Source: Spyradocola merdavium
GTDB taxonomy: Bacteria > Bacillota > Clostridia > Christensenellales > UBA1750
Reading direction: 5' to 3'
Assembly (NCBI GenBank): GCA_018711265.1
Contig: DVIM01000056.1
Span: 1 to 33,014 of the forward strand
DNA: 33,014 nt
The notes under the pieces are model-generated. The model made no database searches, had not been told where the DNA came from, and saw nothing but the letters and a program-made list of their open reading frames with translations. Position numbers and translations under genes: made by a program. Position 1 is the first letter of the stretch. Every line of letters begins with the position of its first letter. Of this stretch, positions 7,329-16,711 are shown in pieces.

Positions 7329-8193
7329 AGGGCACTTCCTCCTGTTCTTCCGGTATGGTCATGCCTATGCGCATCCGCGCGCGGTTTATGCGCGCTTCCT
7401 CCCCCGCCGCGCGCTCCAGTTCATACAGGCGATAGAACTTGCGATACAGGCGCTCTGCGAACACCGCTCGGAAGAACGCTCTCTCGAGCGGCTTCAGCGC
7501 GTTGACCAGGAAGTCTGGTGTGAGCGAATGCTCCGCCCTGCACCCGATCTTCGTATCCTTCAGCAAGGAGCGAATCTCCTCGATGCCGTACACTTCGGCG
7601 ACGCCCACGTCCTTCACTGGATTCTTGTACTTTGATGCCCTTGCGCCCAGCGCGGTATAGACATCCATCAGAATCTGAAGGCGGGCGTATTTCTTTCCGA
7701 GCGCCTGGAGCAAGCGGCGCACCTGCTCGTTTGTCAGATACATGCTGACCCCTTCCAAGAGCACGACGGCCAACTCCCCGTCCGGCAGGGTCTCGAGCTG
7801 CTCCGGTTTCGAGGCGTCCAATGCCATCATCCGATACGCCTCGTCTTCCGCGTAGTATTTTTTCCGCAGGGAGAGCACTTCCGGAAAATCCGTGTCAATC
7901 CAATGCAGATAGGGAGCTTTGACCCGCAGGCATCGGCTGTCCAGGCCGCAGCCAATCTGCAGGACGAGCGCCTCCGGGTTTGCGCAGAGCATCTCTTCCG
8001 TCCAGTCGTCAAACACCCTGGCCCGCATCGCCATCGCATACGCCAGCCACTTGGACTTTCCCTTGCCGCGGATGGGGAACCCTTCCGCTTCCCAGATTTT
8101 TTCCGCCATTGGGTCGTGCAGAATCCGATTCTTCTTGCTGACACGCGCCTTTCCATACAGCGGGATAAACAAGGTTTTGTGGACTTCCTTCAC
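7102..8193 (-). CDS. SAM-dependent O-methyltransferase, TcmP/LCMT family, with overlapping tail
   Basis: A class I methyltransferase of the TcmP/leucine-carboxyl-methyltransferase group. The N-terminal segment FIPLYGKARVSKKN, the SAM-binding region VLQIGCGLDSRCLRV, the acidic pair in WIDTDFPEV and the later LLEGVSMYL are characteristic. The start is GTG at 8193 after GGAGGGG. Family members are about 270-290 residues; here the frame stays open to 363, and roughly the last 75 residues are encoded inside the deacetylase gene in another frame and look like GC-rich noise (many Ala, Gly, Pro, His). The natural stop has probably been lost. GC content is lower than in neighbours (several 60-base lines count to 48-57%), suggesting acquisition by transfer. 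The substrate is unknown; polyketide or small carboxylates are known for relatives. Confidence 0.85.
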   Translation of the reverse strand: MKEVHKTLFIPLYGKARVSKKNRILHDPMAEKIWEAEGFPIRGKGKSKWLAYAMAMRARVFDDWTEEMLCANPEALVLQIGCGLDSRCLRVKAPYLHWIDTDFPEVLSLRKKYYAEDEAYRMMALDASKPEQLETLPDGELAVVLLEGVSMYLTNEQVRRLLQALGKKYARLQILMDVYTALGARASKYKNPVKDVGVAEVYGIEEIRSLLKDTKIGCRAEHSLTPDFLVNALKPLERAFFRAVFAERLYRKFYRLYELERAAGEEARINRARMRIGMTIPEEQEEVPYAQDATPGFYARGPVAEQAHDDAHAGLPGPLSGPDFRRLHPHLQPDRIGERLFPGEPPAAHLQCGHAGEEDRHLL

Positions 8194-8232
8194 AGGCGCC
8201 CCTCCGCTTCATTTGCCGTCTGCCCTGGGTCC

Positions 8233-8261
8233 ATCGTATCACAGGGCCGAAGAAACTGCAA
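8233..8261 (-). promoter_or_regulatory. Sigma-A-like promoter for the methyltransferase operon
   Basis: The minus strand has TTGCAG (8256-8261), a 17-base spacer and TACGAT (8233-8238). It lies about 40 bases before the GTG of the methyltransferase and directly downstream of the hairpin at 8264-8295. Confidence 0.5.
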
Positions 8262-8263
8262 GA

Positions 8264-8295
8264 ACAGCCGCAGCAGTTTGCACTGCTGCGGCTGT
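8264..8295 (-). terminator. Terminator hairpin after the opp/murein-peptide operon
   Basis: A perfect 14-bp stem (arms 8264-8277 and 8282-8295) with a four-base loop, 38 bases after the amidohydrolase stop. On the minus strand it is followed by TTCTTG, a weak U-tract. The following promoter's -35 box begins two bases beyond the stem. Confidence 0.75.
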
Positions 8296-8333
8296 ACGCC
8301 GATGCGCGCCCATTGCCCGGAGGGCGCGTTTCC

Positions 8334-9959
8334 TCACGCGCGGAAGCGGATCCTGCCGCCCATGACCGTAAGGCACGGCGAAAGGTCCTTGACCCGCTCG
8401 GGCGCGACCTCGAAGAAGTCCTCCGGAAGGACCGTGAGGTCCGCGTCGAACCCGGGGACGAGGTCCCCGCGCCGCTTTTCGTCCCCGCTCGCCGCGGCGA
8501 CGTTGCGCGTGAAGACGCGCAGCGCCTCCTGCGCGGTGAGGTCCTCCTCGGGCCGCCAGCCGCCCGCGGGCTCGCCGGCAAAGTCCGCGCGCGTCATGGC
8601 GCAGTAGAGGTTCCTGCAGCTGTCCATGCCCTCGACCGGGCAGTCCGAGCCGCCGGAGACGTTGACCCCGCGCCGGAGCAGCCCCTTCCAGCTGTAGCTG
8701 TGCGCGGCGCGCGCCTGGCCCACGCGGTCCTCGACGATGTGCGCGTCGTATTCCAGGAATACGGGCTGCACATAGGCCTGCACGCCCAGCGCCGCGAACC
8801 GGTCCAGCAGCGCCTCGTCCGTGATCTGGCAGTGGACGATGCCGTGGCGGGGCTTGTGGTCCGGGTCGTCCTTCTGCGCCCGCTCGATGGCCGTCAGGCA
8901 CACATCCATGGCCGCGTCGCCGATGGCGTGGATGGCCACGGGCATGCCGTGCGCGTGCGCGGCGCGGACCATCGCCTCGATCTCCTCCGGCGCGCAGCAG
9001 AGCAGGCCGCGCGTCTCCGGCGCGTCGGCATAGGGCGCGCGCAAATACGCCGTGCGCGCGCCGAGCGACCCGTCGGAGATGATCTTGAGGCTGTAGAGCG
9101 AGAAAGCGCCCTCCGCCTCGCCCGAAAAATGGCCCTGCGCAAAGAAGCGCTCGATCTCCTCCTGACCCAGCAGCTGGCACTGTTCCAAGACGCGCACGGC
9201 CAGCGCGTCCTCGCGCGCGAGCTTCCGGTAGGCCGCGATCACCGTCTCCGGGCTGCACCCGGCCATGGCGTGCAGGTCGTCCGAGTGGACGCAGGTGATG
9301 CCGCGCGAGGCCGCGTACTCCGCCGCGCGGCGCAGGATCTCCGCCGCCTCGTCCACGGAGACCTCGCGCTCCGTCTTGTACAGCAGGCTGACCGCGTTCT
9401 CGCTGACGATGCCTGTGAGTCTGCCCGCCTCGTCCAGATAGATCTCCCCGCCCGGCACGCGCGTCGCCTCCGTGATGCCGAAGCGCTCCAGGGCGCGCGT
9501 GTTTCCCACCGCGATGTGGCCGCAGATGCGCGGCGCGACGATCGGGTGCTCCGTGGAGACGGCGTCCAGGTCCTGCCGGGTGGGCATGCGCCTGTCGGGG
9601 AAGCGGTCCTGGTTCCAGCCGTGGGCATAGACGACCTCGCCCGCGGGGATGTGGTTCTGCTCGATGAAGCGGCGGCAGAGCGCCTGCACCTCCTCGATGG
9701 AGTTGGCGTCCTTGAGCTCCACCTCGCGCAGCGTCACGCCGAAGTGGAGCAGGTGCATGTGGCTGTCGCCAAAGCCGGGGTAGACCGTCGCGCCGTGCAG
9801 GTCCACGCACTCCGTCTCCTCGCCCCGGAGCATGAGGATGGCCTCGTCGTCGCCCAGGGCGTAGATCTTGCCGTCCAATATGGCCATGGCCGTCTCCGGA
9901 AGGAGGCCGTCCAGCCCGCGCAGGCGCGCGTTATAGAGAATCAACTGCATGTCGTCCAT
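8334..9959 (-). CDS. YtcJ-like metal-dependent amidohydrolase
   Basis: A 541-residue amidohydrolase-superfamily protein (amidohydrolase 3/YtcJ group). An N-terminal beta-sandwich part (LILYNARLRGLDG...) leads to the metal-binding motif YPGFGDSHMHL with His67 and His69. Later family segments are GITCVHSDDLHAM, LKIISDGSLGARTAYLRAPYAD, VAIHAIGDAAMD and NVSGGSDCPVEGMD. The ATG at 9959 is chosen because its A overlaps the stop of the peptidase gene (TGATG). No signal peptide, so cytosolic. Relatives hydrolyse N-acyl amino acids, formamides or cyclic amides, and the family has few proven substrates. As the last gene of the peptide-import operon, a deacylase acting on imported N-acyl peptides or amino acids is a reasonable inference. 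Confidence 0.9.
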   Translation of the reverse strand: MDDMQLILYNARLRGLDGLLPETAMAILDGKIYALGDDEAILMLRGEETECVDLHGATVYPGFGDSHMHLLHFGVTLREVELKDANSIEEVQALCRRFIEQNHIPAGEVVYAHGWNQDRFPDRRMPTRQDLDAVSTEHPIVAPRICGHIAVGNTRALERFGITEATRVPGGEIYLDEAGRLTGIVSENAVSLLYKTEREVSVDEAAEILRRAAEYAASRGITCVHSDDLHAMAGCSPETVIAAYRKLAREDALAVRVLEQCQLLGQEEIERFFAQGHFSGEAEGAFSLYSLKIISDGSLGARTAYLRAPYADAPETRGLLCCAPEEIEAMVRAAHAHGMPVAIHAIGDAAMDVCLTAIERAQKDDPDHKPRHGIVHCQITDEALLDRFAALGVQAYVQPVFLEYDAHIVEDRVGQARAAHSYSWKGLLRRGVNVSGGSDCPVEGMDSCRNLYCAMTRADFAGEPAGGWRPEEDLTAQEALRVFTRNVAAASGDEKRRGDLVPGFDADLTVLPEDFFEVAPERVKDLSPCLTVMGGRIRFRA

Positions 9960-10774
9960 CAAAAGATACTCCCGCAATCCGTCATGGTCTCGCGCAGGTC
10001 CCCGCGGTAGCGCGGGTGGCCCGGCGTCAGGGAGGCCAGCACCACGCCCTCGTCCCCCTCGTGGGAGGTGGAGTGGATGAACAGGCCGTTGCGAATGTAC
10101 ATCCCCACGTGGCCGGGGAAGAAGAGCAGGTCGCCCATCTGCACCCTGTCAAAGGGGATGCTGTGCACGGGGAAGCCGGGCACGATCTTCGCGTCGCGGT
10201 AGATGAGCACGCCGCAGAGCATGTAGGCCATCGAGCACAGGCCCGAGCAGTCGATGCCCAGCGGCGACTTGCCGCCCCAGCGGTAGGGCGCGCCCAGGTA
10301 CGGCAGCGCCGCCTGCACGATCTCCCGGCGCAGCGCCACCTCGTCCTTGCCCTGCGCGCTCGTCACGTGCGGCGCGAGGTAGTTCGTCCGCGTCCAGGCG
10401 CGGCTGCCGTTCGGGAGGATGACCTCGGACCAGCCGTTCTCCGCGGTGCGGCCGCTCACGCCCAGCAGCGCCCCGCGCGGCACGCTGACGCGCGGGCTGC
10501 TCTGCACGCGCGGCTCGCGCATCAGGTCTGCGCAGCGCTTTGTGAGGATGCGCTTTTGCGCGGCGTCAAAGTCGCGCGTCCCCTCCCCTTCGGGGAAGAG
10601 GCGCCCCCGCTCCACCCATCCCTCGTAGCGGTAGTGCGTGCGCACGCGCACCCATTCCTTCTTCTCCTCCAGAACCTCCACGCGCATGCCGAAGAGCGCC
10701 TCGTCCGCCTGCTCGCAGACGCGCGCCGGCTCGCTCATCAGGGGCGCAAGGCCCGTGACAATCCGTGCAAACAC
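9959..10774 (-). CDS. SH3-NlpC/P60 peptidase (YkfC-like gamma-D-Glu-diamino-acid endopeptidase)
   Basis: A 271-residue C40 cysteine peptidase. Two bacterial SH3-like domains (about residues 1-60 and 84-136, the second ending GSRAWTRTNYL) precede an NlpC/P60 domain with YRWGGKSPLGIDCSGL (Cys176), GDLLFFPGHVGMYI (His222) and LFIHSTSH (His234). The start is a GTG after GGGGGAA. There is no signal peptide or membrane anchor, which matches the cytosolic YkfC/DPP-VI type that cuts L-Ala-gamma-D-Glu-diamino-acid peptides rather than secreted wall hydrolases. It lies 30 bases after the serine-hydrolase gene and overlaps the amidohydrolase start by one base, in an operon with LD-carboxypeptidase and a peptide importer. 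The specificity is inferred from family and neighbours. Confidence 0.9.
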   Translation of the reverse strand: MFARIVTGLAPLMSEPARVCEQADEALFGMRVEVLEEKKEWVRVRTHYRYEGWVERGRLFPEGEGTRDFDAAQKRILTKRCADLMREPRVQSSPRVSVPRGALLGVSGRTAENGWSEVILPNGSRAWTRTNYLAPHVTSAQGKDEVALRREIVQAALPYLGAPYRWGGKSPLGIDCSGLCSMAYMLCGVLIYRDAKIVPGFPVHSIPFDRVQMGDLLFFPGHVGMYIRNGLFIHSTSHEGDEGVVLASLTPGHPRYRGDLRETMTDCGSIF

Positions 10775-10804
10775 GGCAATTCCCCCTTTTTTCTCTTTTT
10801 TCGT

Positions 10805-11578
10805 CTATTGCAGTTCGTCCACGACGCGCTTTGCGATGCGGCCGATCGTGCGCCGGCCCGCGCCCTCCTTGGGCAGGTCCGTGACAAAGACCCCGAGGTA
10901 AACGGGCGGCCGGTCCGCAAGGAAGAAGATCCCGCTGTCGTGGTCCACGTCCGCAAGGCTCCCGGTCTTGTGCGCGGCGCGCAGCGGCTGCGGGATGTAG
11001 CGGAAGAAGTCGTCCTTGCAGCGCTGGGCGAGGAGGATCTCCATCGCGTGGCCGCACATCCCGGGCGAGAGGACCTCCTCCCGGTAGATCCCGCGGAACA
11101 TCGCGCACTGGTCGCGGGCGCTGGTGTAGTTGTTGCGCCCGGCGTCGATGGCGGCGTAGTCGAGCATGCACCGCTCCAGCCGGGTGCTCCCCCAGCCCTG
11201 CGCCTGGCAGAAGGCGTTGACGCGCTCCATCGTCAGGCGGCGGATCAGCGCGTTTGTCGCGGTGTTGTCGCTGGTGATGATCATCCAGCGCAGCAGCTCG
11301 TCCAGGGTCATGGCCTGCGGGCCGCCGTCAAAGACCTCGCTGTCGGGCAGGATGTGCGGCGCGGGGACGAAGATCTCCTCCGCAAGGCTCGCCCGCCCCT
11401 GCTCGACCTCGCGCAGCGCGGAAAGCAGGATCGCCACCTTGATCGTGGAGGCGGAGACCACGCGCCGGTCCGCGTCCCATTCCAGCAGCGTCTCCCCGCT
11501 CCCGGCGTCCGCAAGGAGCAGGGACGCGCGGCCCGGGCCCGCCTGCGCGATCGAAAGAACCTCTTGTTTCCAGTCCAT
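10805..11578 (-). CDS. Class A beta-lactamase-related serine hydrolase
   Basis: A 257-residue penicillin-recognising-type serine hydrolase. The three active-site motifs are intact: SASTIKV with Ser44-x-x-Lys47, the SDN triad Ser103-Asp104-Asn105 (ITSDNTATN) and Lys204-Thr205-Gly206 (HKTGSL). The omega-loop region reads LERCMLDY and I cannot align a clear Glu166 for deacylation, so true beta-lactamase activity is doubtful. No signal peptide is present, also unlike a resistance enzyme. The ATG at 11578 has GGAGG upstream. It sits between LD-carboxypeptidase and NlpC/P60 genes, so hydrolysis of D-amino-acid-containing peptides in the cytosol is the likelier role; this is an inference. Confidence 0.88.
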   Translation of the reverse strand: MDWKQEVLSIAQAGPGRASLLLADAGSGETLLEWDADRRVVSASTIKVAILLSALREVEQGRASLAEEIFVPAPHILPDSEVFDGGPQAMTLDELLRWMIITSDNTATNALIRRLTMERVNAFCQAQGWGSTRLERCMLDYAAIDAGRNNYTSARDQCAMFRGIYREEVLSPGMCGHAMEILLAQRCKDDFFRYIPQPLRAAHKTGSLADVDHDSGIFFLADRPPVYLGVFVTDLPKEGAGRRTIGRIAKRVVDELQ

Positions 11579-11592
11579 GTGCGCCTCCGTTC

Positions 11593-12513
11593 TCAGTCGG
11601 GAAGGATGGTGAGCGTCTGCGCGCCGGCGTCCAGCTCCGCCCGCGCGCCCAAGGGGAGCGAGAGCGTGGGCTCGCTGTGGCCGCAGGTCAGGCCCGCCAG
11701 CACCGGGATGCCAAGCGGCGCCAGCAGGTCGCAGAAGACCTCCTCGAGCGTCAGGCTCTCGCCCTTTGCGGTACAGTCCGTAAAGTACCCCAGCGCGATG
11801 CCCCGGCAGCCTGCGAGCGCGCCGGAGGCCACGAGGTGCCAGAGCATGCCGTCCACGCGGTAGGGGGCCTCGCCCACGTCCTCCAGGAAGAGGATCGTTC
11901 CGCTTAGGTTCGGCGCATAGGGCGTGCCGATGGCCGAGGAGATCAGGGAGAGGTTGCCGCCCACGAGCGTGCCCGCGGCCCGGCCGGGCGCGATCGTCGT
12001 GCGCGGCGCGCCGTCGCAGTTGGGCAGCGCGCCCCACTCCCCGCCAAAGAGCGCCAGGCGCAGCCAGCGCTCGGTGTAGGGGTCCAGGCCCTTGTGCCAC
12101 TCCGTGGAGGGCATGGGCGTGTGGAAGGAGCGGATGCCGAGGTTCTGCAGCATCGCGTGGAAAAAGGTGATGTCGCTGTAGCCGAACAGGGGCTTGGGGT
12201 TGCGCGCCACGGCCCCCCAATCGATGCGGGGATAGAGGCGCTGCGCGCCATAGCCGCCGCGCAGGCAGAGGATGCCCTCGACCTCGGGGGCGAGGAAGGC
12301 GGCGTTGACGTCCGCGGCGCGGACGGCGTCGTCGCCGGCGAGGTAGCCGCGGCGCGCGCGGGCGCTGGGGTAGACCTTGGCCGCAAGGCCCAGGGCGCGC
12401 ACGGCCTGCTCCGCCGCTTCGAGCCGGCCCTCGGGCAGCGGGCCGGAGGGCGCCAGCAGCGCCACGCAGCTCCCCTGCCGAAGCGGCGGCAGGGGCGACA
12501 GATGCGTATCCAT
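11593..12513 (-). CDS. ldcA: Murein tetrapeptide LD-carboxypeptidase (S66 family)
   Basis: A 306-residue serine peptidase of family S66 (LdcA/YkfA/MccF group). Landmarks are VALLAPSGPL near the start, ILCLRGGYGAQRL, the nucleophile elbow LFGYSDIT with Ser113, GGNLSLISS, LFLEDVGE with Glu211 and CGHSEPTLSLPLG with His279, giving a complete Ser-Glu-His triad. LdcA removes the terminal D-Ala from murein tetrapeptides in the cytosol; YkfA and MccF relatives act on other peptides. The ATG at 12513 follows GGAAAGGA. It starts 83 bases after oppF, the gap holding a 10-bp hairpin, and is followed 14 bases later by the serine-hydrolase gene. Absence of a signal peptide fits a recycling role. Confidence 0.92.
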   Translation of the reverse strand: MDTHLSPLPPLRQGSCVALLAPSGPLPEGRLEAAEQAVRALGLAAKVYPSARARRGYLAGDDAVRAADVNAAFLAPEVEGILCLRGGYGAQRLYPRIDWGAVARNPKPLFGYSDITFFHAMLQNLGIRSFHTPMPSTEWHKGLDPYTERWLRLALFGGEWGALPNCDGAPRTTIAPGRAAGTLVGGNLSLISSAIGTPYAPNLSGTILFLEDVGEAPYRVDGMLWHLVASGALAGCRGIALGYFTDCTAKGESLTLEEVFCDLLAPLGIPVLAGLTCGHSEPTLSLPLGARAELDAGAQTLTILPD

Positions 12514-12537
12514 GGAAAAAACGTCCTTTCCGCAGAC

Positions 12538-12561
12538 AAGGGCGCGCCGCAGCGCGCCCTT
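12538..12561 (-). promoter_or_regulatory. Intercistronic hairpin between oppF and ldcA
   Basis: AAGGGCGCGC and its exact reverse complement flank a four-base loop. On the minus strand no U-run follows, so it is more likely a partial terminator or mRNA-stability element separating transporter from enzymes than a full stop. Confidence 0.5.
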
Positions 12562-12596
12562 GTGCGTTGATTTTTTGCGATGCAAAAGCGGTTCGG

Positions 12597-13531
<935 letters not shown>

Positions 13532-13535
<4 letters not shown>

Positions 13536-14632
13536 GCGCCTGCGCCCCCTTCGCTGTTGAGTTTCTGGATGATCTTGGGCGGCTCGACCTTGGGCGCGCG
13601 CGGATCGAGCAGCCAGGTGCGCGCCTTGTGCGTGGGCGAGACGTCAAAGTAGGGCGGCCGCTCCACAAAGTCGATCTTGAGCGCGCGCGGGTTGCGCGGG
13701 GCGAAGGCGTCGCCGTGCACGGGGGTGAAGAGGTTGGGCGGCGTGCCCTGGATGGAGAAGAGCTCCTCCCCCTTGACGCCCAGCTGCGGCAGCGACGAGA
13801 GCAGCGCCCAGGTATAGGGATGGCGCGGATCGTAGAAGATCTCCTCCGCCATGCCCAGCTCCACGATGTCGCCGGCGTACATGACGGCAACGCGGTCCGC
13901 GATGTTGGCCACGACCCCGAGGTCGTGGGTGATGAAGATGACGGTGAGGTTGTACTTCTTCTTGAGCTCCTTGAGCAGGTAGAGCACCTGGGCCTGGATC
14001 GTGACGTCCAGGGCCGTCGTCGGCTCGTCGCAGATGAGGATCTTGGGCCGGCAGGCGATGGCGATGGCGATGACGACCCTCTGGCGCATGCCGCCGGAGA
14101 ACTCGTGCGGGTACTGCTTATAGCGGCGCTCGGGGTTGTCGATGCGCACGTCCCGCATGATGGACAGGACCGCCTCCTTGAGCGCCTTGCCGCGCAGGCC
14201 CTGGTGCAGGCGGATGGCCTCGCCGATCTGCGCGCCGATGGTCTTGAGCGGATTGAGGCTGGTCATGGGGTCCTGCAGGATCATGCAGACCTCCTTGCCG
14301 CGCACGCGGAGCCAGTCCTTCTCCTTCTTGAACTTGGCAAGGTCGGCATAGACGCCGTTCTCGTCCTGGCCGTAGAGGTCGGGGGCGCTCTCGTCCTTCT
14401 CCATGCCGTAGTAGCGGATGGAGCCCTCGTCGATGAAGCCGTTGCTGTCCAGCAGGCCGATCAGGTTCTTGTTGAGCACGGACTTGCCGCAGCCGGACTC
14501 GCCGACGATGGCCAGGCTCTCGCCGCGGTGCACGTCCAGCGAAAGGCCGCGGATGGCGTGCAGCACGCGCCCGCGCAGGGAAAAGCGCACGCTCAGGTCC
14601 CGGATGGAGAGGATGGTGTTGTTTTCAGTCAT
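13532..14632 (-). CDS. oppD: Oligopeptide/dipeptide ABC transporter ATP-binding protein OppD/DppD
   Basis: A 366-residue ABC ATPase partner of OppF. Walker A GESGCGKS, Q-loop MILQDPMTSLNP, signature EFSGGMRQRVVIAIA, Walker B ILICDEPTTALD and switch FITHDLGVV are all visible. An insertion after Walker A (residues about 70-105, with GMEKDESAPDLYGQ) lengthens the protein relative to typical 320-340-residue OppD. The C-terminal extension contains HPYTWALLSSLPQLG and QGTPPNLFTPVHGDAFAPRNP, but the cysteines that bind an iron-sulfur cluster in many OppD/DppD proteins are absent. It lies 15 bases after oppC. Confidence 0.96.
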
Positions 14633-14647
14633 TTTGCGCGCGCCTCC

Positions 14648-15652
14648 TTAGCGATGGTTCTTGGGATCGGCCGCGTCCGAGAAGGCGTTGCCCACCACGT
14701 AAAAGGAGATGGTGACGATGGACAGGATGATCGTCGGATAGATGAGCTGGTAGCGCAGGTTCGGGCTCATCATGAGGGTGCGGCCCTCGTTGATGAGGTT
14801 GCCCAGGGACGGGATCGTCGCCGGCAGGCCCAGGCCGATGTAGGTGATGAACACCTCCGAGCCGATGGCCGAGGGGATCGACAGCGCCATGCGCAGCATG
14901 ACCACCGACACGAGGTACGGCAGCAGGTTGCGCAGGATGATGCGGTATACCGGCGTGCCCAGGCACCGTGAGGCCAGGTTGTACTCCCTGTCGCGGATGA
15001 TGATGATCTGGTTGCGGATAAAGCGCGCCATGCCGATCCAGGAGGTGATGGACATGGCCAGGATGATCGTCCCCACCCCGGGCCGCAGCATGTAGGAGAC
15101 CAGGATCAGCACAACGGTCGAGGGGATGTTGTCCAGGATGTTGTACAGCTCCGTAAAGACGAAGTCCAGCTTGCGCACATAGCCCCACAGCACGCCGACC
15201 GTGATGCCGACGACCGCCTCGATGCAGGCCACGGCAAGGCCGATCAGCAGCGAGGTGCGCGTGCCCTGCCACAGCCGGGACCAGAGGTCCTGGCCGATGG
15301 AGTTGGTGCCCAGCCAGTGGACGGAGTTCGGCGGCTCGTTGCGCAGGGGGATGCCGGTCTCCGGGTCGTTGTTCACGGCAAAGGCGTCGAACTGCCCGGG
15401 AAGGTACGGCTGCAAAAACGTGAACGCCAGGATGATCAGCACAATGAAGACGAGGGCCAGCGCCAGCTTGTTCTTGCAGAAGGCGCGGAAGGTGCTGCCC
15501 CAGTAGGAGTAGTTGGAGTAGCCGGTGCGCTCGACCTCCTTGGCGTCGAACTCGGCAAACTGAAAGGCCTCCGCCTCGTCCAGGGCCGCCTTGAGGTTTT
15601 CGCTGCACTCGCGCTCGAGCGCTTCGAGCTTGGGATGCTTGATGATGCCCAT
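14648..15652 (-). CDS. oppC: Oligopeptide ABC transporter permease OppC/DppC
   Basis: A 334-residue inner permease. A long cytosolic N-terminal segment (about residues 1-62, charged) precedes the first membrane helix LALALVFIVLIILAFTFL, then an extracytoplasmic loop containing HWLGTNSIGQDLWSRL, a signature of the OppC/DppC N-terminal region. Five more hydrophobic segments follow, and the EAA-like coupling loop lies around REYNLASRCLGTPVYRII. It pairs with OppB to form the channel through which peptides enter. One base separates its ATG from the oppB stop, indicating coupled translation. Confidence 0.95.
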   Translation of the reverse strand: MGIIKHPKLEALERECSENLKAALDEAEAFQFAEFDAKEVERTGYSNYSYWGSTFRAFCKNKLALALVFIVLIILAFTFLQPYLPGQFDAFAVNNDPETGIPLRNEPPNSVHWLGTNSIGQDLWSRLWQGTRTSLLIGLAVACIEAVVGITVGVLWGYVRKLDFVFTELYNILDNIPSTVVLILVSYMLRPGVGTIILAMSITSWIGMARFIRNQIIIIRDREYNLASRCLGTPVYRIILRNLLPYLVSVVMLRMALSIPSAIGSEVFITYIGLGLPATIPSLGNLINEGRTLMMSPNLRYQLIYPTIILSIVTISFYVVGNAFSDAADPKNHR

Positions 15653-15653
15653 G

Positions 15654-16598
15654 TTACCGGTTTCCTCCTTTCGAGCCGAAGCTGATGCGCGGGTCGAGCA
15701 GAACCATCAGCAGGTCGCCGAAGATCAGGCCCACAACGCCCACGCAGGCGAACACCAGCACGATGCCCTGCACCATGTTGTTGTCCTGCTTTTTGACCAC
15801 GTCCACGAGCAGGCCGCCCATGCCGGGGATGGAGTAGAGCGACTCGATGTAGATGGAGCCGACGACCGTGTTGAGGAAGGAGGTCGGGATGTACTGCGCC
15901 ATGGGCACAAAGGCGTTGCGGAAGATGTGGGTGAACATGATCCGGTTGCTGGACACGCCCTTGATCTTGGCCAGCTGCACGTAGTCCTTTGTGCTCTCGT
16001 CGACCATGTAGCGCCTGAGCCACATGGCGTAATAGGCGATGTTGCCCAGCGACATGGAGAACACCGGCAGCACCCAGGAGACCCAGTTCTCCTCGTCAAA
16101 GATCAGCGAGATGCCCAGCAGCTCCGTTCCATAGAGCTGGATGAACAGGTAATAGACGGCCGCGGGCACCGCCTGGATGAAGACGATGAACGCCGTGCCG
16201 ATGTGGTCAAAGAGCCGGCCCTTGTACTTGGCCATGAGCGTGCCCATGGGGATGCCCACCACCAGCGCCACGATCAGCGCCATGGAGCCCAGCTGGATGG
16301 AGACCGGAATCTTCGGGGCGAGGATCTCGGTCACGGGCACGTTGTTTCGATAGATTCTGGACGTTCCAAGGTCGCCGTGCAGGAACAGATTCTTAAAAAA
16401 GTTGAGCACCTGCACGGGCATGGGCTGATCCATGCCCATCAAGGCAAGGCCGTTCTGAATCTGTTCATTCGTCATTTTATCAAAGTTTGGGAAATAGCCT
16501 TCGATGGGCATCTGGCGCATCAGGACAAAAACAATGGTCAGGATGATGAGCAACGTTATGAATGACCGCGCCAAACGCTTGCCTAGGTATTTGAGCAT
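15654..16598 (-). CDS. oppB: Oligopeptide ABC transporter permease OppB/DppB
   Basis: A 314-residue permease starting MLKYLGKRLARSFITLL, a typical OppB opening followed at once by the first helix. Further landmarks are GDLGTSRIYRNNVPV and the coupling loop YVQLAKIKGVSSNRIMFTHIFRNAF, then ESLYSIPGMGGLLVDVV near the C-terminus. Six membrane segments are visible. The ATG at 16598 has AAGGGGGCAG upstream; earlier in-frame ATGs lie in the hairpin-containing gap after oppA and lack good sites. The 184-base gap from oppA is the largest inside the transporter unit. Confidence 0.95.
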   Translation of the reverse strand: MLKYLGKRLARSFITLLIILTIVFVLMRQMPIEGYFPNFDKMTNEQIQNGLALMGMDQPMPVQVLNFFKNLFLHGDLGTSRIYRNNVPVTEILAPKIPVSIQLGSMALIVALVVGIPMGTLMAKYKGRLFDHIGTAFIVFIQAVPAAVYYLFIQLYGTELLGISLIFDEENWVSWVLPVFSMSLGNIAYYAMWLRRYMVDESTKDYVQLAKIKGVSSNRIMFTHIFRNAFVPMAQYIPTSFLNTVVGSIYIESLYSIPGMGGLLVDVVKKQDNNMVQGIVLVFACVGVVGLIFGDLLMVLLDPRISFGSKGGNR

Positions 16599-16648
16599 AC
16601 GCACTGCCCCCTTGCAAAGTTCGGGGATGCGCCTTTCCCAATGCGCAC

Positions 16649-16677
16649 CGCCCTTTTTCTCGCGCCGCAAAAGGGCG
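16649..16677 (-). promoter_or_regulatory. Hairpin in the oppA-oppB gap (proximal to oppB)
   Basis: CGCCCTTTT (16649-16657) pairs with AAAAGGGCG (16669-16677) around an 11-base loop. No U-run follows on the minus strand, so it may stabilise the upstream oppA message or attenuate readthrough. Confidence 0.45.
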
Positions 16678-16711
16678 CACGCCTCCCGTTTGAAGCAGAA
16701 ATCTGCGCAAG

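Noticed and set aside
9975..9977. Alternative TTG start for the amidohydrolase
   Set aside because: It lies inside the peptidase gene without a better ribosome binding site; the ATG at 9959 overlaps the stop in the usual coupled form.
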